Shown one piece after another: positions 23,603 to 32,161 of a stretch of 32,161 nt of DNA. The translations under genes and the position numbers were made by a program. Within the stretch, counting starts at the first letter, position 1, and each line of letters opens with the position of its first letter. The notes beneath the pieces are model-generated. The model was not told the DNA's origin. It did no database searches and saw nothing but the letters and a program-made list of their open reading frames with translations. Location: contig CAJUHQ010000025.1 of NCBI GenBank assembly GCA_910586095.1, positions 1 through 32,161 of the forward strand, in the 5' to 3' direction. This DNA comes from an uncultured Lachnospiraceae bacterium (GTDB lineage Bacteria > Bacillota > Clostridia > Lachnospirales > Lachnospiraceae).

Positions 23603-25312
23603 CTAAGCTTCATCATCTTTGTCTAACAAATCCATATCTTCTTTATGTTTCTTCGCCTTCTTTTTCTTTATAATCACACTGACAACAATCGCTACTACCA
23701 CAATCACTGCGGCAACAATGCCGATCACTCCCCACAAAGGAAGTCCCTTTTTCTCAGGTTCCATCGGTATCTCTTCCATTGAGATGTCGCCGGGCATTTC
23801 CTCCTCAAAGGTCATCTCATACACATAAAGATTGATATCTTTTTCAAAACGTGTCTCATTGCCAGCCTCGTCTTCATAAGTAATTACTGCTTTTACAATA
23901 CCTTCCCCTGTGTCTGGCGCAATGCCAGTAACCATAGAATCCACATTTCCTGTTATTCCTGGGGCGAGATTGCCTAAATATGTAATGCCTCCATCTACCG
24001 AATCCCCTTCGTAGGTAACTTTTACATTGTAGAGTGTTGTTTTTCCTGTATTGAAAATGCTAAACATCACATTGGACTGATCTCCTACTGCAATTGATTC
24101 TGGCATAATCTCTGCATTGCCTGTGTCTAGCTTTGCTTCCTGTTTGATTGGGATAGATACCTTTGCTGTATCACCTGCATCCTTTTTATCTCCCACATCA
24201 TACTTCATATTGACTGTGAGAACATAAGGTTTTTGTGACAAGTCTGATTTTGCCTCCATCTCAATACTCATCTCATAGGTCTGTCCCGCTCCTATTCTCT
24301 CCGTATACACAGAACTAGAACCGGATGTGGGTAAAAATGCGGCATACGTCGCATCTGCGTCCTTTCCTTCAACGGTAGCTTCCATATTAAAAAGAACATT
24401 CTCAACAGCAGTTTCTTTTGATGTGTTCTTAACACTTACAGTCAATTTGAACACAGATCCTGCATAGACTACTTCTGGTTCTGTCCTATATCCTGTTACA
24501 ATAATTCGCGGATTGAAGTTTTCCTCCTCTTCTTCCTCTTCCTCATCTTTAATCAACTTTTTGTCGGGATCTGCTCCCTTAATATTAATATATGTTGTGA
24601 GTTTTGTGTCACACACTGCTCCATCCTGATAATACTGAACATTGAATTCTAGTGGATAACAACCTGTAAGCACATCGCTTCTAACTGTAAAAAACCATCC
24701 AATATCCATACGTTTATTGTAGGCATCCACAGTATCTGTTGCCGCCTGTACAATCTGAACATGCTGAGCATCATATGCCTGCGTAATATCAAATGGCCAT
24801 TTGGTCCTGTCATTAGAGACAGCAGGCGTTACAATGACATCTGTAACATCTGTTTTTCCCAAATTAATCAAAGACAAAACAACAAATGCTTGCTCCCCAT
24901 ATTGTGCGGAAGTGATCGGCACCTCATTAGACAGCATAAGGAATTTTTGTGTCTCACCAAAATTCTCTTTTTCTTCCTCCGCAATCTTATTTAAATAACC
25001 TTCCACACTACTCTCATATTGTTGTAATTCACTTCTAGTAAGCTCTGCGCTGTGCATGTAGGACATCGCGCTGTTATAGATTTTATCCATTCGTTTGATC
25101 TGATCTTCGGACAATTCATAACGAATCTTCAAATCTGTATAATACCGATTCAACAAGCTTCTCACATGATTCTTTTCATCATTAGATGCATAACTCTCAC
25201 TATAGGTAGTGTTATCTGAGTCGTCATCTTCATCGGCAAACACTGTCACTGTATTGCCACACAGCAGCAGTACTGCCATCATGAGTACTAACAATTGCCT
25301 AAACTTTTTCAT
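23603..25312 (-). CDS. Exported, membrane-anchored CARDB-like protein of an ABC system
   Basis: The 569-residue product has a signal peptide (residues 1-27, ending VFADE), an extracellular part, and a C-terminal membrane helix (about 528-552, GVIGIVAAVIVVVAIVV) with a basic tail. The middle has two or three beta-sandwich repeats of the CARDB/COG1361 kind (for example FKLTVSVKNTSKETAVENVLF near 300 and VMFSIFNTGKTTLYNVKVTY near 425). An acidic run of about nine Glu lies near residue 260. It lies between the ATPase and permease genes, and its ATG overlaps the ATPase gene, so it is probably an outside subunit of that transporter. GGAGGAG precedes the ATG. Confidence 0.87.
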   Translation of the reverse strand: MKKFRQLLVLMMAVLLLCGNTVTVFADEDDDSDNTTYSESYASNDEKNHVRSLLNRYYTDLKIRYELSEDQIKRMDKIYNSAMSYMHSAELTRSELQQYESSVEGYLNKIAEEEKENFGETQKFLMLSNEVPITSAQYGEQAFVVLSLINLGKTDVTDVIVTPAVSNDRTKWPFDITQAYDAQHVQIVQAATDTVDAYNKRMDIGWFFTVRSDVLTGCYPLEFNVQYYQDGAVCDTKLTTYINIKGADPDKKLIKDEEEEEEEENFNPRIIVTGYRTEPEVVYAGSVFKLTVSVKNTSKETAVENVLFNMEATVEGKDADATYAAFLPTSGSSSVYTERIGAGQTYEMSIEMEAKSDLSQKPYVLTVNMKYDVGDKKDAGDTAKVSIPIKQEAKLDTGNAEIMPESIAVGDQSNVMFSIFNTGKTTLYNVKVTYEGDSVDGGITYLGNLAPGITGNVDSMVTGIAPDTGEGIVKAVITYEDEAGNETRFEKDINLYVYEMTFEEEMPGDISMEEIPMEPEKKGLPLWGVIGIVAAVIVVVAIVVSVIIKKKKAKKHKEDMDLLDKDDEA

Positions 25313-26069
25313 TGTTTGTCTCCTCCTCTTTCTTCTCCTTTTCGTGTGTATTGTCTACCATATCTACAATCTTGCCATCCACAATGCGAATAATTCTATC
25401 CGCGAAACTCGCCAACGTATTGTCATGTGTTACCATAATCAACGTCTGATTCTGCTCCCTCACCACATTCTGCATTAAATCCATAATCTCTCGCGAGGTA
25501 TTCGAATCGAGATTTCCAGTTGGCTCATCTGCAAATATAATCTCTGGATTTACCACCAGTGCTCTAGCCACACCCACACGCTGTTGCTGTCCGCCTGACA
25601 TCTGATTGGGCTTGTGATCCCAATACTTATCCAATCCAACCATATGTACCATTTTTTTAGCGCGCTTGATTCGCTGTTTCTTTGACACACCTTGAAATGT
25701 GAGTGGTAATGCCACATTCTCCACGGCATTCATTGTTCCCATTAAATTGAATGACTGAAAGATAAAACCAATATGTTCACGTCGAAACTTTACTAGCTGG
25801 TTCTCACTTTTAGTCTCCATATGTTCTCCAGCTATCACAATCTCACCTTTTGTAGGTTTTTCCAAACCTGCAAGCATATTGAGAAGTGTTGATTTGCCTG
25901 AACCCGAGGTTCCAACTATAGCACAAAATTCACCGCGATTGATACTAAAACTCACTCCATTAAGCGCACGCACTTTATTTTCTCCAATACGATAAATCTT
26001 GTACAAATCCTTTACCGTGATAACCTCTTTTGATTGTTCAGGCTTTTTACTCGATTTTTTCTCTGGCAT
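25299..26069 (-). CDS. MacB/LolD-type ABC transporter ATP-binding protein
   Basis: The 256-residue product has Walker A GTSGSGKS (53-60), the signature MSGGQQQRVGVARAL (157-171), Walker B FADEPTGNLDS (179-189) and the H-loop MVTHD. The sequence KIYRIGENKVRALNGVSFSI and the TGNLDS motif are typical of the LolD/MacB/FtsE branch. It is the first gene of the three-gene ABC operon, with GGGAGG five bases before the ATG, and it overlaps the exported-protein gene by 14 bases. The acidic and basic C-terminal tail (EKEKKEEETNNEKV) is not part of the conserved domain. Confidence 0.94.
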   Translation of the reverse strand: MPEKKSSKKPEQSKEVITVKDLYKIYRIGENKVRALNGVSFSINRGEFCAIVGTSGSGKSTLLNMLAGLEKPTKGEIVIAGEHMETKSENQLVKFRREHIGFIFQSFNLMGTMNAVENVALPLTFQGVSKKQRIKRAKKMVHMVGLDKYWDHKPNQMSGGQQQRVGVARALVVNPEIIFADEPTGNLDSNTSREIMDLMQNVVREQNQTLIMVTHDNTLASFADRIIRIVDGKIVDMVDNTHEKEKKEEETNNEKV

Positions 26070-26201
26070 ATCGCCCTCCCATTAGAATTCCCCTACTATT
26101 TTATTCTGTACTATTTGAATTAATACAGTTAATACGCACTACATTAGCATGATACCATACATCTATCTAGAATTCAACTATCCTGTTCAAAGTTATTGTA
26201 G

Positions 26202-26311
26202 AACGTTACTGTTCACTCCGTTCCAGTAACAGGCAAAAATCTATGCAAAATTTGCTTCGCAAATGGATTTTTGCTTTCAGATTGTACGTTTTCTTATGGA
26301 ACAGTAACGTT
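26202..26311. repeat. Foldback element upstream of the ABC operon
   Basis: A perfect 13-bp inverted repeat (aacgttactgttc at 26202-26214, gaacagtaacgtt at 26299-26311) frames about 84 bases. Inside is another hairpin at about 26235-26275 (aaaaatc and gcaaatt-type arms). The whole piece can fold on itself. It lies between the surface-protein operon and the ABC operon. There is no coding frame in it, so it looks like a miniature element or a regulatory RNA structure. Confidence 0.65.
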
Positions 26312-26323
26312 AGAACTATTATG

Positions 26324-26371
26324 CGAACAAAACCCTGCACAGCTATATGACTGAGCATAAGCCATGCAGGG
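26324..26371 (-). terminator. Terminator of the surface-protein operon
   Basis: On the minus strand CCCTGCA pairs with TGCAGGG (plus 26333-26339 and 26365-26371), with further partial pairing in the loop, and TTTTGTT follows. It begins eight bases after the stop codon of the SH3-like gene. Confidence 0.8.
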
Positions 26372-26378
26372 CAGCATG

Positions 26379-27344
26379 TTAATAATTGTAATCCACATAC
26401 TCCGTATCTTTGCGGAGCCTGCTAGGGATACTTTTGCGGTAAGTCGATTCGTCATCCGCCTGATACTTGATCCCTTTTCTAAGATCTGCCATGACAAGTC
26501 TCCTGCTGTCAGAGAGAGATTTGGAAGTTTCTTGTTCTGTGATCTGAATACTTGCCACCTGTGTGACAGGTGCATAGGCAAACTCACTGAACTCCGTCCA
26601 GTACACATTCATATCAATAAAATCACTTCCCTCTAAATTATCTGGATTGACTGGAGCAATTGCGACTTTTTTGTCATAACCTTCCTTAAACTGAAAGATT
26701 GCAATCTGCCCAAAAAGCTCGGTCGGATCTCCTAATGTAAATGTGACCTCCCGCGCCCCGTCTGCATTGACAACAGCACTCTTTGTATAGTTCAGATCAA
26801 TATCTTTTTTCACTTTGTCATTGTAGAGCATCTTAAAGGAAACCCCTAATTCATCATCCACTTTGACATACAAAATAACTTTTTGGTCAATGTAGCTGTT
26901 AAAAATCTCCTTTTCAATCACTTTCTCGTCGTTTAATTTAAGATATACAAACTGATATCCTAATTCTGTCGCAGTCCGTTGAGCATCTGCGATCTGGCTA
27001 TCTGCACCAATTGGCAAGCCAATTGCACCTGCCGTTGTAAGCGAATCCATCTTTACATAACAAATAACTCCAATATGAATTCGATACCATCCATTTGAAT
27101 AGGCTCCTACCACGCGAACAGGCAAGTTCGCTCCTAATGTTGTAAGAACTGTAGATGTATAGTCTGGCTCTGCATAAACTACAGCATTTTCCTTTGTGTA
27201 GTACACATCCTCCATTGGTTGATAGGTAGGTCCCTTTGCATAGACCGACAAATCCATACACAATAGAGCAAACAGGAGGACAGTGCCAAACACACATACT
27301 AACCAAGATTTTCTAAGAATGTAACTCTCCATCGTTTTGTTCAT
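26379..27344 (-). CDS. Exported protein with an SH3-like domain
   Basis: The 321-residue product has an N-terminal signal or anchor (about residues 12-37, LVCVFGTVLLFALLCMDLSVYA). A bacterial SH3-like region follows (about 45-105: VYYTKENAVVYAEPDYTST and VRVVGAYSNGWYRIHIGVICYVKMDSL). Such domains bind cell-wall peptides. The rest, with FQFKEGYDKKVAIAP near 225, is not recognised. ATG 27344 is used because AGGAGG lies eight bases upstream; a GTG three codons earlier overlaps that site. It is the last gene of the four-gene surface operon, 12 bases after the LRR gene. Confidence 0.85.
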   Translation of the reverse strand: MNKTMESYILRKSWLVCVFGTVLLFALLCMDLSVYAKGPTYQPMEDVYYTKENAVVYAEPDYTSTVLTTLGANLPVRVVGAYSNGWYRIHIGVICYVKMDSLTTAGAIGLPIGADSQIADAQRTATELGYQFVYLKLNDEKVIEKEIFNSYIDQKVILYVKVDDELGVSFKMLYNDKVKKDIDLNYTKSAVVNADGAREVTFTLGDPTELFGQIAIFQFKEGYDKKVAIAPVNPDNLEGSDFIDMNVYWTEFSEFAYAPVTQVASIQITEQETSKSLSDSRRLVMADLRKGIKYQADDESTYRKSIPSRLRKDTEYVDYNY

Positions 27345-27356
27345 CAGAATCACCTC

Positions 27357-28787
27357 CTAATAGAAACTGATTGTTGCGGAGGACGGGAAGGAACTATCCT
27401 GATACGAGCTCTTCTGATTAACTGTCACCTCTGTGAAAACACAGTTTGCAAAAGCTGAAGCTCCAATACTCAATGTATTTTTTGGAATAGTGATTGTAGC
27501 AAGTGCGCTACATCCGCTAAAGGCACTATCTCCAATGCTGATAACTGATTTTGGAAGTGTAAGTTCAGTGATGCCAGTACATCCAGAAAAAGCAGAGTCT
27601 GGTATAGATTCTATTCCTGTCTTAATAGAAAGTGTTGTGATACCTGTATCTCCAGCAAAAGCACTATCCCCAATTCTGCGCATCGTAGATGGAAGTTTCA
27701 CGGTTGTGATTGCGGTACAGCCAGCAAAGGCACTCTCTCCAATATCCTCCAAATCGGTCGGCCATTTTGTCAATGCCATGCTGGCACATCCATTAAAAGC
27801 TTCTTTTCCAACAGTTTTTAATGACGATGGAAGTTTTGTCAATGTCATCTTTGCACAGTTGTTAAATGCTTGCTCCTCAATGGTCACCGTATCACTTGAC
27901 AATGATATCGTCTTTAGATCGCTGCACTCATTGAATGTTTTCTTTGGAATCACTGTAACTCCTTCTGGAATATTGATTCGAACTAGCTTTGAACAACTAT
28001 CAAACGCTCCCTCTCCTATCTGTGTCAAATAGTCAGGAAGGCTCACATCTACCAAAAATTCACAACTTTTAAAGACATTCTTTCCCAATTTTGTCACTGT
28101 ATCGGGCACATAAACTCGAACCAGTGTTTTTGAGCTTGCAAACGCAGAATCTCCAATTTCTGTGACAGGCAATCCTTCTAATGTCTCTGGAATGTCAAGC
28201 GAAGATGCCGATCCAACATACTTTCTAATTGTCACATGGTCGTTATACACGACATATTCAAACTCATCATCTTTTTTATTTGTGGGAGTCTGTGCCTGAG
28301 AACTCGACTCAGCAGCTTCTGCACTTTCTTCAGCAGCAATTGATTCAGGGTCCTCCATAAAATATTGATGACCATCATTTCGGTTATCGTCTATAGTTCC
28401 TGTTTTGCCACCGCTTGTTGTTGTGGAGGAAGGCTTAGACTGTTGAGACTCATTTCGCTCTGCCGCCTCTCTAGAAGCCGCCTCGCGGGATGCCTCCTCA
28501 AATACTGACATTGCATCTGCATATTTGCTCTGTGAATCCTCTACTCGTGATCGAATATCTGCGGGAAGTTCCCCAGGTTGTATTGTCTCAGTCTGTGTTT
28601 GTGTCTCCTCTGTCGCTGTCTCGGTGTCAGTCTGTGTCATTGTATCCGTTTCGATCTCCACTACCATCTGCGTAGTAGTCTCCTGCTCAGGACCACCAAT
28701 CACCCCAATCTTATTCAAATACATACACAACAAAATACCAAATGCCGCTGTGCATGCGCCTACCATTCCCCAAAAAAGTTTTTCCAT
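27357..28787 (-). CDS. Membrane-anchored LRR_5 (BspA-like) surface protein, short form
   Basis: The 476-residue product has an N-terminal membrane helix (about residues 7-27) with no clear cleavage site, so it is probably anchored there. A Thr/Glu-rich linker (about 36-70) and a Ser/Glu/Ala-rich region (about 95-170) follow. The C-terminal half (about 175-470) holds 11 leucine-rich repeats of about 23 residues on the pattern IGxxAFxxCxxLxxxxLP, the LRR_5 type of BspA. These repeats form a curved surface for binding host or bacterial partners. GGAGAG precedes the ATG. It is the third gene of the surface operon, 22 bases after the larger LRR protein, which shares the same repeat type. Confidence 0.92.
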   Translation of the reverse strand: MEKLFWGMVGACTAAFGILLCMYLNKIGVIGGPEQETTTQMVVEIETDTMTQTDTETATEETQTQTETIQPGELPADIRSRVEDSQSKYADAMSVFEEASREAASREAAERNESQQSKPSSTTTSGGKTGTIDDNRNDGHQYFMEDPESIAAEESAEAAESSSQAQTPTNKKDDEFEYVVYNDHVTIRKYVGSASSLDIPETLEGLPVTEIGDSAFASSKTLVRVYVPDTVTKLGKNVFKSCEFLVDVSLPDYLTQIGEGAFDSCSKLVRINIPEGVTVIPKKTFNECSDLKTISLSSDTVTIEEQAFNNCAKMTLTKLPSSLKTVGKEAFNGCASMALTKWPTDLEDIGESAFAGCTAITTVKLPSTMRRIGDSAFAGDTGITTLSIKTGIESIPDSAFSGCTGITELTLPKSVISIGDSAFSGCSALATITIPKNTLSIGASAFANCVFTEVTVNQKSSYQDSSFPSSATISFY

Positions 28788-28809
28788 TCAACATCTCTCC
28801 GGTCTTTCT

Positions 28810-30705
28810 TCATTGTTTCAAAAACTCTGTCTCTGAAAGCTGTGTTCCATAAAAAGCACCACGAATTACTATCCGCAACCCTTCACAACCTGTCAGCCCT
28901 GTCAACGAACTACAGTTTCTGAATGCCTCGGAACAGATCTTTTCCGTCGACGCAGGGATCGCCACGTCCAGAATTTCCGTATGTCCCTTAAACGCTTCCG
29001 AACCAATCTGCTTTACACCGTCTGGAATCTCTACATGTGCCTCACTACCTTTGTAGGCAAGCAATATCCCATCACCTACAATCAAAAAGTCACTGTCTGT
29101 ATCTGTATCAAACCAATTTTTTAACCACTTTGTTCCTTCAAATGCCTTTGTTCCAATGCTAGCAACTGTATTAGGAATTGTAACCTCCTCAAGTGCTGTA
29201 CAGTTCATAAATGCTCCATATTCAATCTCTGTCACCCCCGCGGGGATTGTGATTGTCTTTAAACCGCTTTGCGCAAATGCAATCCTGCCAATCGTTTTGA
29301 TAGACGGATCAATCTCATAAGTAGTTAAATCTGCTTGCTTATAAAACTGTCTTTGAGGAATCGTCTCCTTTTCCTTGCGCTCATATTCAATACTAATTGA
29401 ATTGTCACTAACAGAATCTTCTTTCTCTTGATTTTGGCTATCTTTGTACTGTTGATCGGTCATCACATCCGCGTGCACTCCCTCTGGTATGCCATATACG
29501 CTCATGTCATGATTGTTCATCAGCATAACTGCCTTTCCTGCTACCACTACTGTCTTTCCCTTGACATCATCATTTTCTGGCACATCTAACGGATGGATAT
29601 ACCCATCTGCTGGCTGAAAGCTATCAGGTTCTGTTGTCGTATCTGTTTCAGATGTTGTATCTTTGTCTGAACTAGCATCTGTTTCAGGTTCTGCGGGATC
29701 GACTGGCGTTGTTGAGTTATCTGGCTGTGTCGGCTTAGTTGATGTCTGATTATTGTCTAGATTGGGTTTTTCCTCAAATCCTACATTACTGTCCATAAAG
29801 TCATCAGGATACTCGGCTTTATAGATAACTTCAATACTATTATTCTTGCCAAATGTATCTGCTGTACTAGATCTACTGGTATAAATCTTCATGTTAGGAC
29901 TTTCCAAAAAAGCTTTCTTGTCTATACTGCTAACTGACGCTGGAATAGCCACTTGCTTAAGATTTTCATTGTTTGTAAAAGCTTTTTCGGCAATCGTTGT
30001 TGTAGTATTTTGAATCACTACATTCTCCACAGTTCCCATATTAGAAAAAGCATACTTAGGAATGGTACTTACAGCCGATGAAATCTTGACATTCTTTGTA
30101 TTTTGCTGATTCCAAAATGCATAGGCATCTATATTCTTCACTGTGTCGGGCATCAAATAATTCTCACCTTCTCTCCCAGGCAACACCTGATAGAGCATGG
30201 TCATGTCACCATTATAAATGGCGCCATTATAATATGTTATATAGTTATTGTCCCTGTCTACAGATACCTTTGCAAGACTGTCGCAGTTCGTAAAAACACC
30301 TGTTCCCCATGAATGTACTCCTGAACCAATTTGTACAGAAGTTAATTCTGTACAGCCTTCAAAGGCCCCAGGTCCTATCTTTGTGACCGAATCCGGAATG
30401 ATAATACCTTGCAGTGCCGTACAGTTTTGAAAAGCATTATATGCTATCGATGTGACAGAGGGTGGGATTTCCAGACCTGTCAAAGTCTCATTACCAGCAA
30501 ATGCTCCCTCCCCTATTGTGGTCACTGTATCAGGAATCGTGGTAAAAGTTTCCGTTCCCACATACCTTGTCAATGTCGTGCCACTGATCCGAAACCGCTC
30601 ATCCTCGGCGGCAGCTACACCGCCGCCGATTCCTTTCGCAACAGTCACAAGAGCAAGGATTACCAGTATTGCAATGCCCATTACGGCAACTTGTATTTTC
30701 TTCAT
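28810..30705 (-). CDS. LRR_5 (BspA-like) surface protein, large form
   Basis: The 631-residue product has an N-terminal signal or membrane segment (about residues 5-33, ending VAAAED). It carries two blocks of LRR_5 repeats: eight at about 40-290 and six at about 465-625, each with the AF core. Between them lies a Thr/Pro/Asp linker (about 312-370) and a region of unknown type with GKTVVVAGKAVMLMNNHDM near 390. There is no LPXTG-type signal, so it is anchored by the N-terminus or released. AAGGAG precedes the ATG. It is the second gene of the operon, 30 bases after the B-repeat protein gene. The two blocks suggest duplication within the gene. Confidence 0.92.
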   Translation of the reverse strand: MKKIQVAVMGIAILVILALVTVAKGIGGGVAAAEDERFRISGTTLTRYVGTETFTTIPDTVTTIGEGAFAGNETLTGLEIPPSVTSIAYNAFQNCTALQGIIIPDSVTKIGPGAFEGCTELTSVQIGSGVHSWGTGVFTNCDSLAKVSVDRDNNYITYYNGAIYNGDMTMLYQVLPGREGENYLMPDTVKNIDAYAFWNQQNTKNVKISSAVSTIPKYAFSNMGTVENVVIQNTTTTIAEKAFTNNENLKQVAIPASVSSIDKKAFLESPNMKIYTSRSSTADTFGKNNSIEVIYKAEYPDDFMDSNVGFEEKPNLDNNQTSTKPTQPDNSTTPVDPAEPETDASSDKDTTSETDTTTEPDSFQPADGYIHPLDVPENDDVKGKTVVVAGKAVMLMNNHDMSVYGIPEGVHADVMTDQQYKDSQNQEKEDSVSDNSISIEYERKEKETIPQRQFYKQADLTTYEIDPSIKTIGRIAFAQSGLKTITIPAGVTEIEYGAFMNCTALEEVTIPNTVASIGTKAFEGTKWLKNWFDTDTDSDFLIVGDGILLAYKGSEAHVEIPDGVKQIGSEAFKGHTEILDVAIPASTEKICSEAFRNCSSLTGLTGCEGLRIVIRGAFYGTQLSETEFLKQ

Positions 30706-30735
30706 GTTGGTCTCCTTATTTTTTTGTGTATGTTG

Positions 30736-32161
30736 TTACACGGTTTTATAGTTTCTGCGTTTGCGTCCATCGCTTGTGACAAAGAGTACAACAGATAAAC
30801 AAGCCATTCCGATAACTGCAAACCACTTTGGATGAATCGGATCACCTGTCTTTGGTGTCGAATCAAGCGTCTGGCCTGCTGTCAGATTGTTTGTATCCAC
30901 ATAAATAACATAAGGTGAAAAATGTGGTGGTACAAAAGAGATACATGCAATTCCATCAATCGTAGTAAATCGTGGAGTAAGTTGTTGCAAATTGCCATTA
31001 TCCGCGGCTGCTACACGATTGTTACCTCCATACTGAATCAACACATCTGGTATTGGCATCGTGACAGTGATATTCAAACCATATGTATCTGTAATCTTGT
31101 TCTGTCCTGTCGCATCATAGAGAGATATATCCATCGGGAAATATGCAAGCCCATCTAAAGAACCATATTTGTTGATGAGTGCCTCTTCTACGGCGGCTGT
31201 CGCTTCCTCAGACTCTGTGATTTTTACAATAAAGTTATCTGTAGACCCATCTACCGAAATAGATGCAATATCCTTATTTGACACACCATTCTTTGTAATG
31301 TAAATCCGGTTGCCATTATCTGTTGATGTTGTTCCATTAGATGTGCCTGGTGTATTATTATCAGTTGTGCCTGGTGTTGTTGTATTAGTGCTATTGTTTG
31401 GTCTGTCCACGACATTGGTAGAACTGTTGTTTCCTGGTCTTCTGTTAGAACTGCTGTCGTCATCATCATCGTCATCGTCGTCATCAGAACGCAGCTTATA
31501 ATTTGCCGTCACTACTGTATCAGAAGAAGGCATTACAATTGTCGTTGTCGCAGCATTTGCATTGGCAAATGTCACGCCACTACTGCTGGTGGTCCATCTT
31601 GAGAAGACTCTACTAGATGATTCTGGCGCGTTGGCCGTAATCGTAACCGTTGTACCTGCTGTGTACTCGCCGCTTCCTGTACCATAGTTTACTGTAAGTT
31701 TATACTTTTTATTTTGGTCTGGATTATTTGGATCATCTGGGTTGTTGCCTCCAGAATAATTCGCTGTAACGGTTACATTAGATGCAGGCATTACAAAAGT
31801 GGTTGAAGCACTATTTTGATTAGCAAATGAAACCCCTGATGTTGCAGTAGTCCAGTTCGTAAAGGTCTGACCTGTAGGCGCTGCATTCGCTGTGATGGTA
31901 ACGGTCGCACCTGCAAGATAATTTCCGCCTCCTGTACCATTGTTGACCGTTACGGTGTAGGTTCCATCTGGATTTGGAGTATCGCCACCACTGATTGCAG
32001 TATTCGCTGTCACAACAAGATCTGCGTTTGGCATCGGGAATGAAGTTGCAGAGCTGTTTGGATTTGCCAGCAGTGAGATGTAGGTAGTTGGATTCGTCGT
32101 CCATACCTTAAAATTCGTCTCATCATTTGACATAATCGTCACAGAAGTCCCACCCTTAACG
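30736..32161 (-). CDS. B-repeat surface protein with a TPKTGD sorting signal (5' end outside the window)
   Basis: The frame is open to the right edge, so the N-terminus and signal peptide lie outside; at least 474 residues are seen. There are about three InlB-like B-repeats of about 75 residues (GTGSGEYTAGTTVTITANAP and FTNWTT types), then a run of ten Asp (near 31455-31485) and a Thr/Asn/Pro linker. A folded C-terminal domain follows, ending in TPKTGD, a hydrophobic helix (WFAVIGMACLSVVLFV) and the basic tail RKRRN. TPKTGD is a non-classical sortase motif, similar to the (S/N/P)PxTG used in some Clostridia, so the protein is probably linked to the wall. It is the first gene seen of the surface operon. 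No sortase gene is present here. Confidence 0.9.
   Translation of the reverse strand, partial: VKGGTSVTIMSNDETNFKVWTTNPTTYISLLANPNSSATSFPMPNADLVVTANTAISGGDTPNPDGTYTVTVNNGTGGGNYLAGATVTITANAAPTGQTFTNWTTATSGVSFANQNSASTTFVMPASNVTVTANYSGGNNPDDPNNPDQNKKYKLTVNYGTGSGEYTAGTTVTITANAPESSSRVFSRWTTSSSGVTFANANAATTTIVMPSSDTVVTANYKLRSDDDDDDDDDDSSSNRRPGNNSSTNVVDRPNNSTNTTTPGTTDNNTPGTSNGTTSTDNGNRIYITKNGVSNKDIASISVDGSTDNFIVKITESEEATAAVEEALINKYGSLDGLAYFPMDISLYDATGQNKITDTYGLNITVTMPIPDVLIQYGGNNRVAAADNGNLQQLTPRFTTIDGIACISFVPPHFSPYVIYVDTNNLTAGQTLDSTPKTGDPIHPKWFAVIGMACLSVVLFVTSDGRKRRNYKTV

Noticed and set aside
27433..28032. A 199-codon plus-strand frame opposite the LRR gene
   Set aside because: It is a mirror of the regular LRR repeats on the minus strand, with no start signal and no known family.

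Overview
The window looks like chromosomal DNA from a low-to-moderate GC Gram-positive anaerobe of the Clostridia, most likely a Lachnospiraceae-type gut bacterium. This rests on the clostridial-type LeuC/LeuD proteins, a VanG/VanT-like gene pair, BspA-type LRR_5 surface proteins, a TPKTGD cell-wall sorting motif, and strong AGGAGG-type ribosome binding sites. The species cannot be named from the sequence. Almost all genes lie on the minus strand.

Layout. 1-630: the tail of an unknown plus-strand gene, its terminator, and a gene-poor stretch abutting the 3' end of the tmRNA gene, a classic integration target. 628-1018: ssrA and its promoter (minus). 1123-4235: three minus-strand genes of unknown role (an unknown protein, a Sel1-repeat protein and a two-TM protein). 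4333-5206: a DUF1643 protein and a small CxxC protein. 5432-5905: TspO (plus). 5915-9155: VanT-type serine/alanine racemase and VanG-type D-Ala-D-Ser ligase, without VanXY or VanRS in the window. 9451-10560: an orphan AAA+ ATPase. 10732-14277: two tandem LeuD-LeuC pairs in one operon, with a promoter and a perfect inverted repeat in the leader. Divergent to it at 14611-15510 is a shortened CbiE/CbiT (CobL)-like methyltransferase homologue. 15511-16272: non-coding DNA with a large foldback element and a possible chemoreceptor relic. 16273-20142: a heterodimeric ABC exporter with a translationally coupled GNAT acetyltransferase. 20220-21464: an XRE helix-turn-helix domain fused to a PurM-like domain. 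21600-21840: tandem hairpin repeats next to a truncated subtilase (21803-22051). 22170-26069: a MacB-type ABC system (ATPase, exported CARDB-like protein, permease). 26202-26371: a second foldback element and a terminator. 26379-32161: a four-gene surface-protein operon (SH3-like protein, two LRR_5 proteins, and a B-repeat protein with a TPKTGD anchor that is cut by the window edge).

How the genes work together. The ligase and racemase would supply D-Ser and join it to D-Ala, giving peptidoglycan precursors with reduced vancomycin affinity, but the usual D,D-peptidase is absent here. The paired aconitase-family enzymes could serve leucine synthesis plus a second hydro-lyase reaction; their small-subunit specificity loops differ. 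The exporter block (HTH-PurM, two ABC half-transporters, GNAT) reads in one direction and may be one regulated unit. The right third appears devoted to the cell envelope. The strongest unexplained items are the HTH-PurM fusion, the doubled LeuCD operon facing a truncated CobL-like protein, the minimal vanG-vanT pair, and several large foldback repeats.
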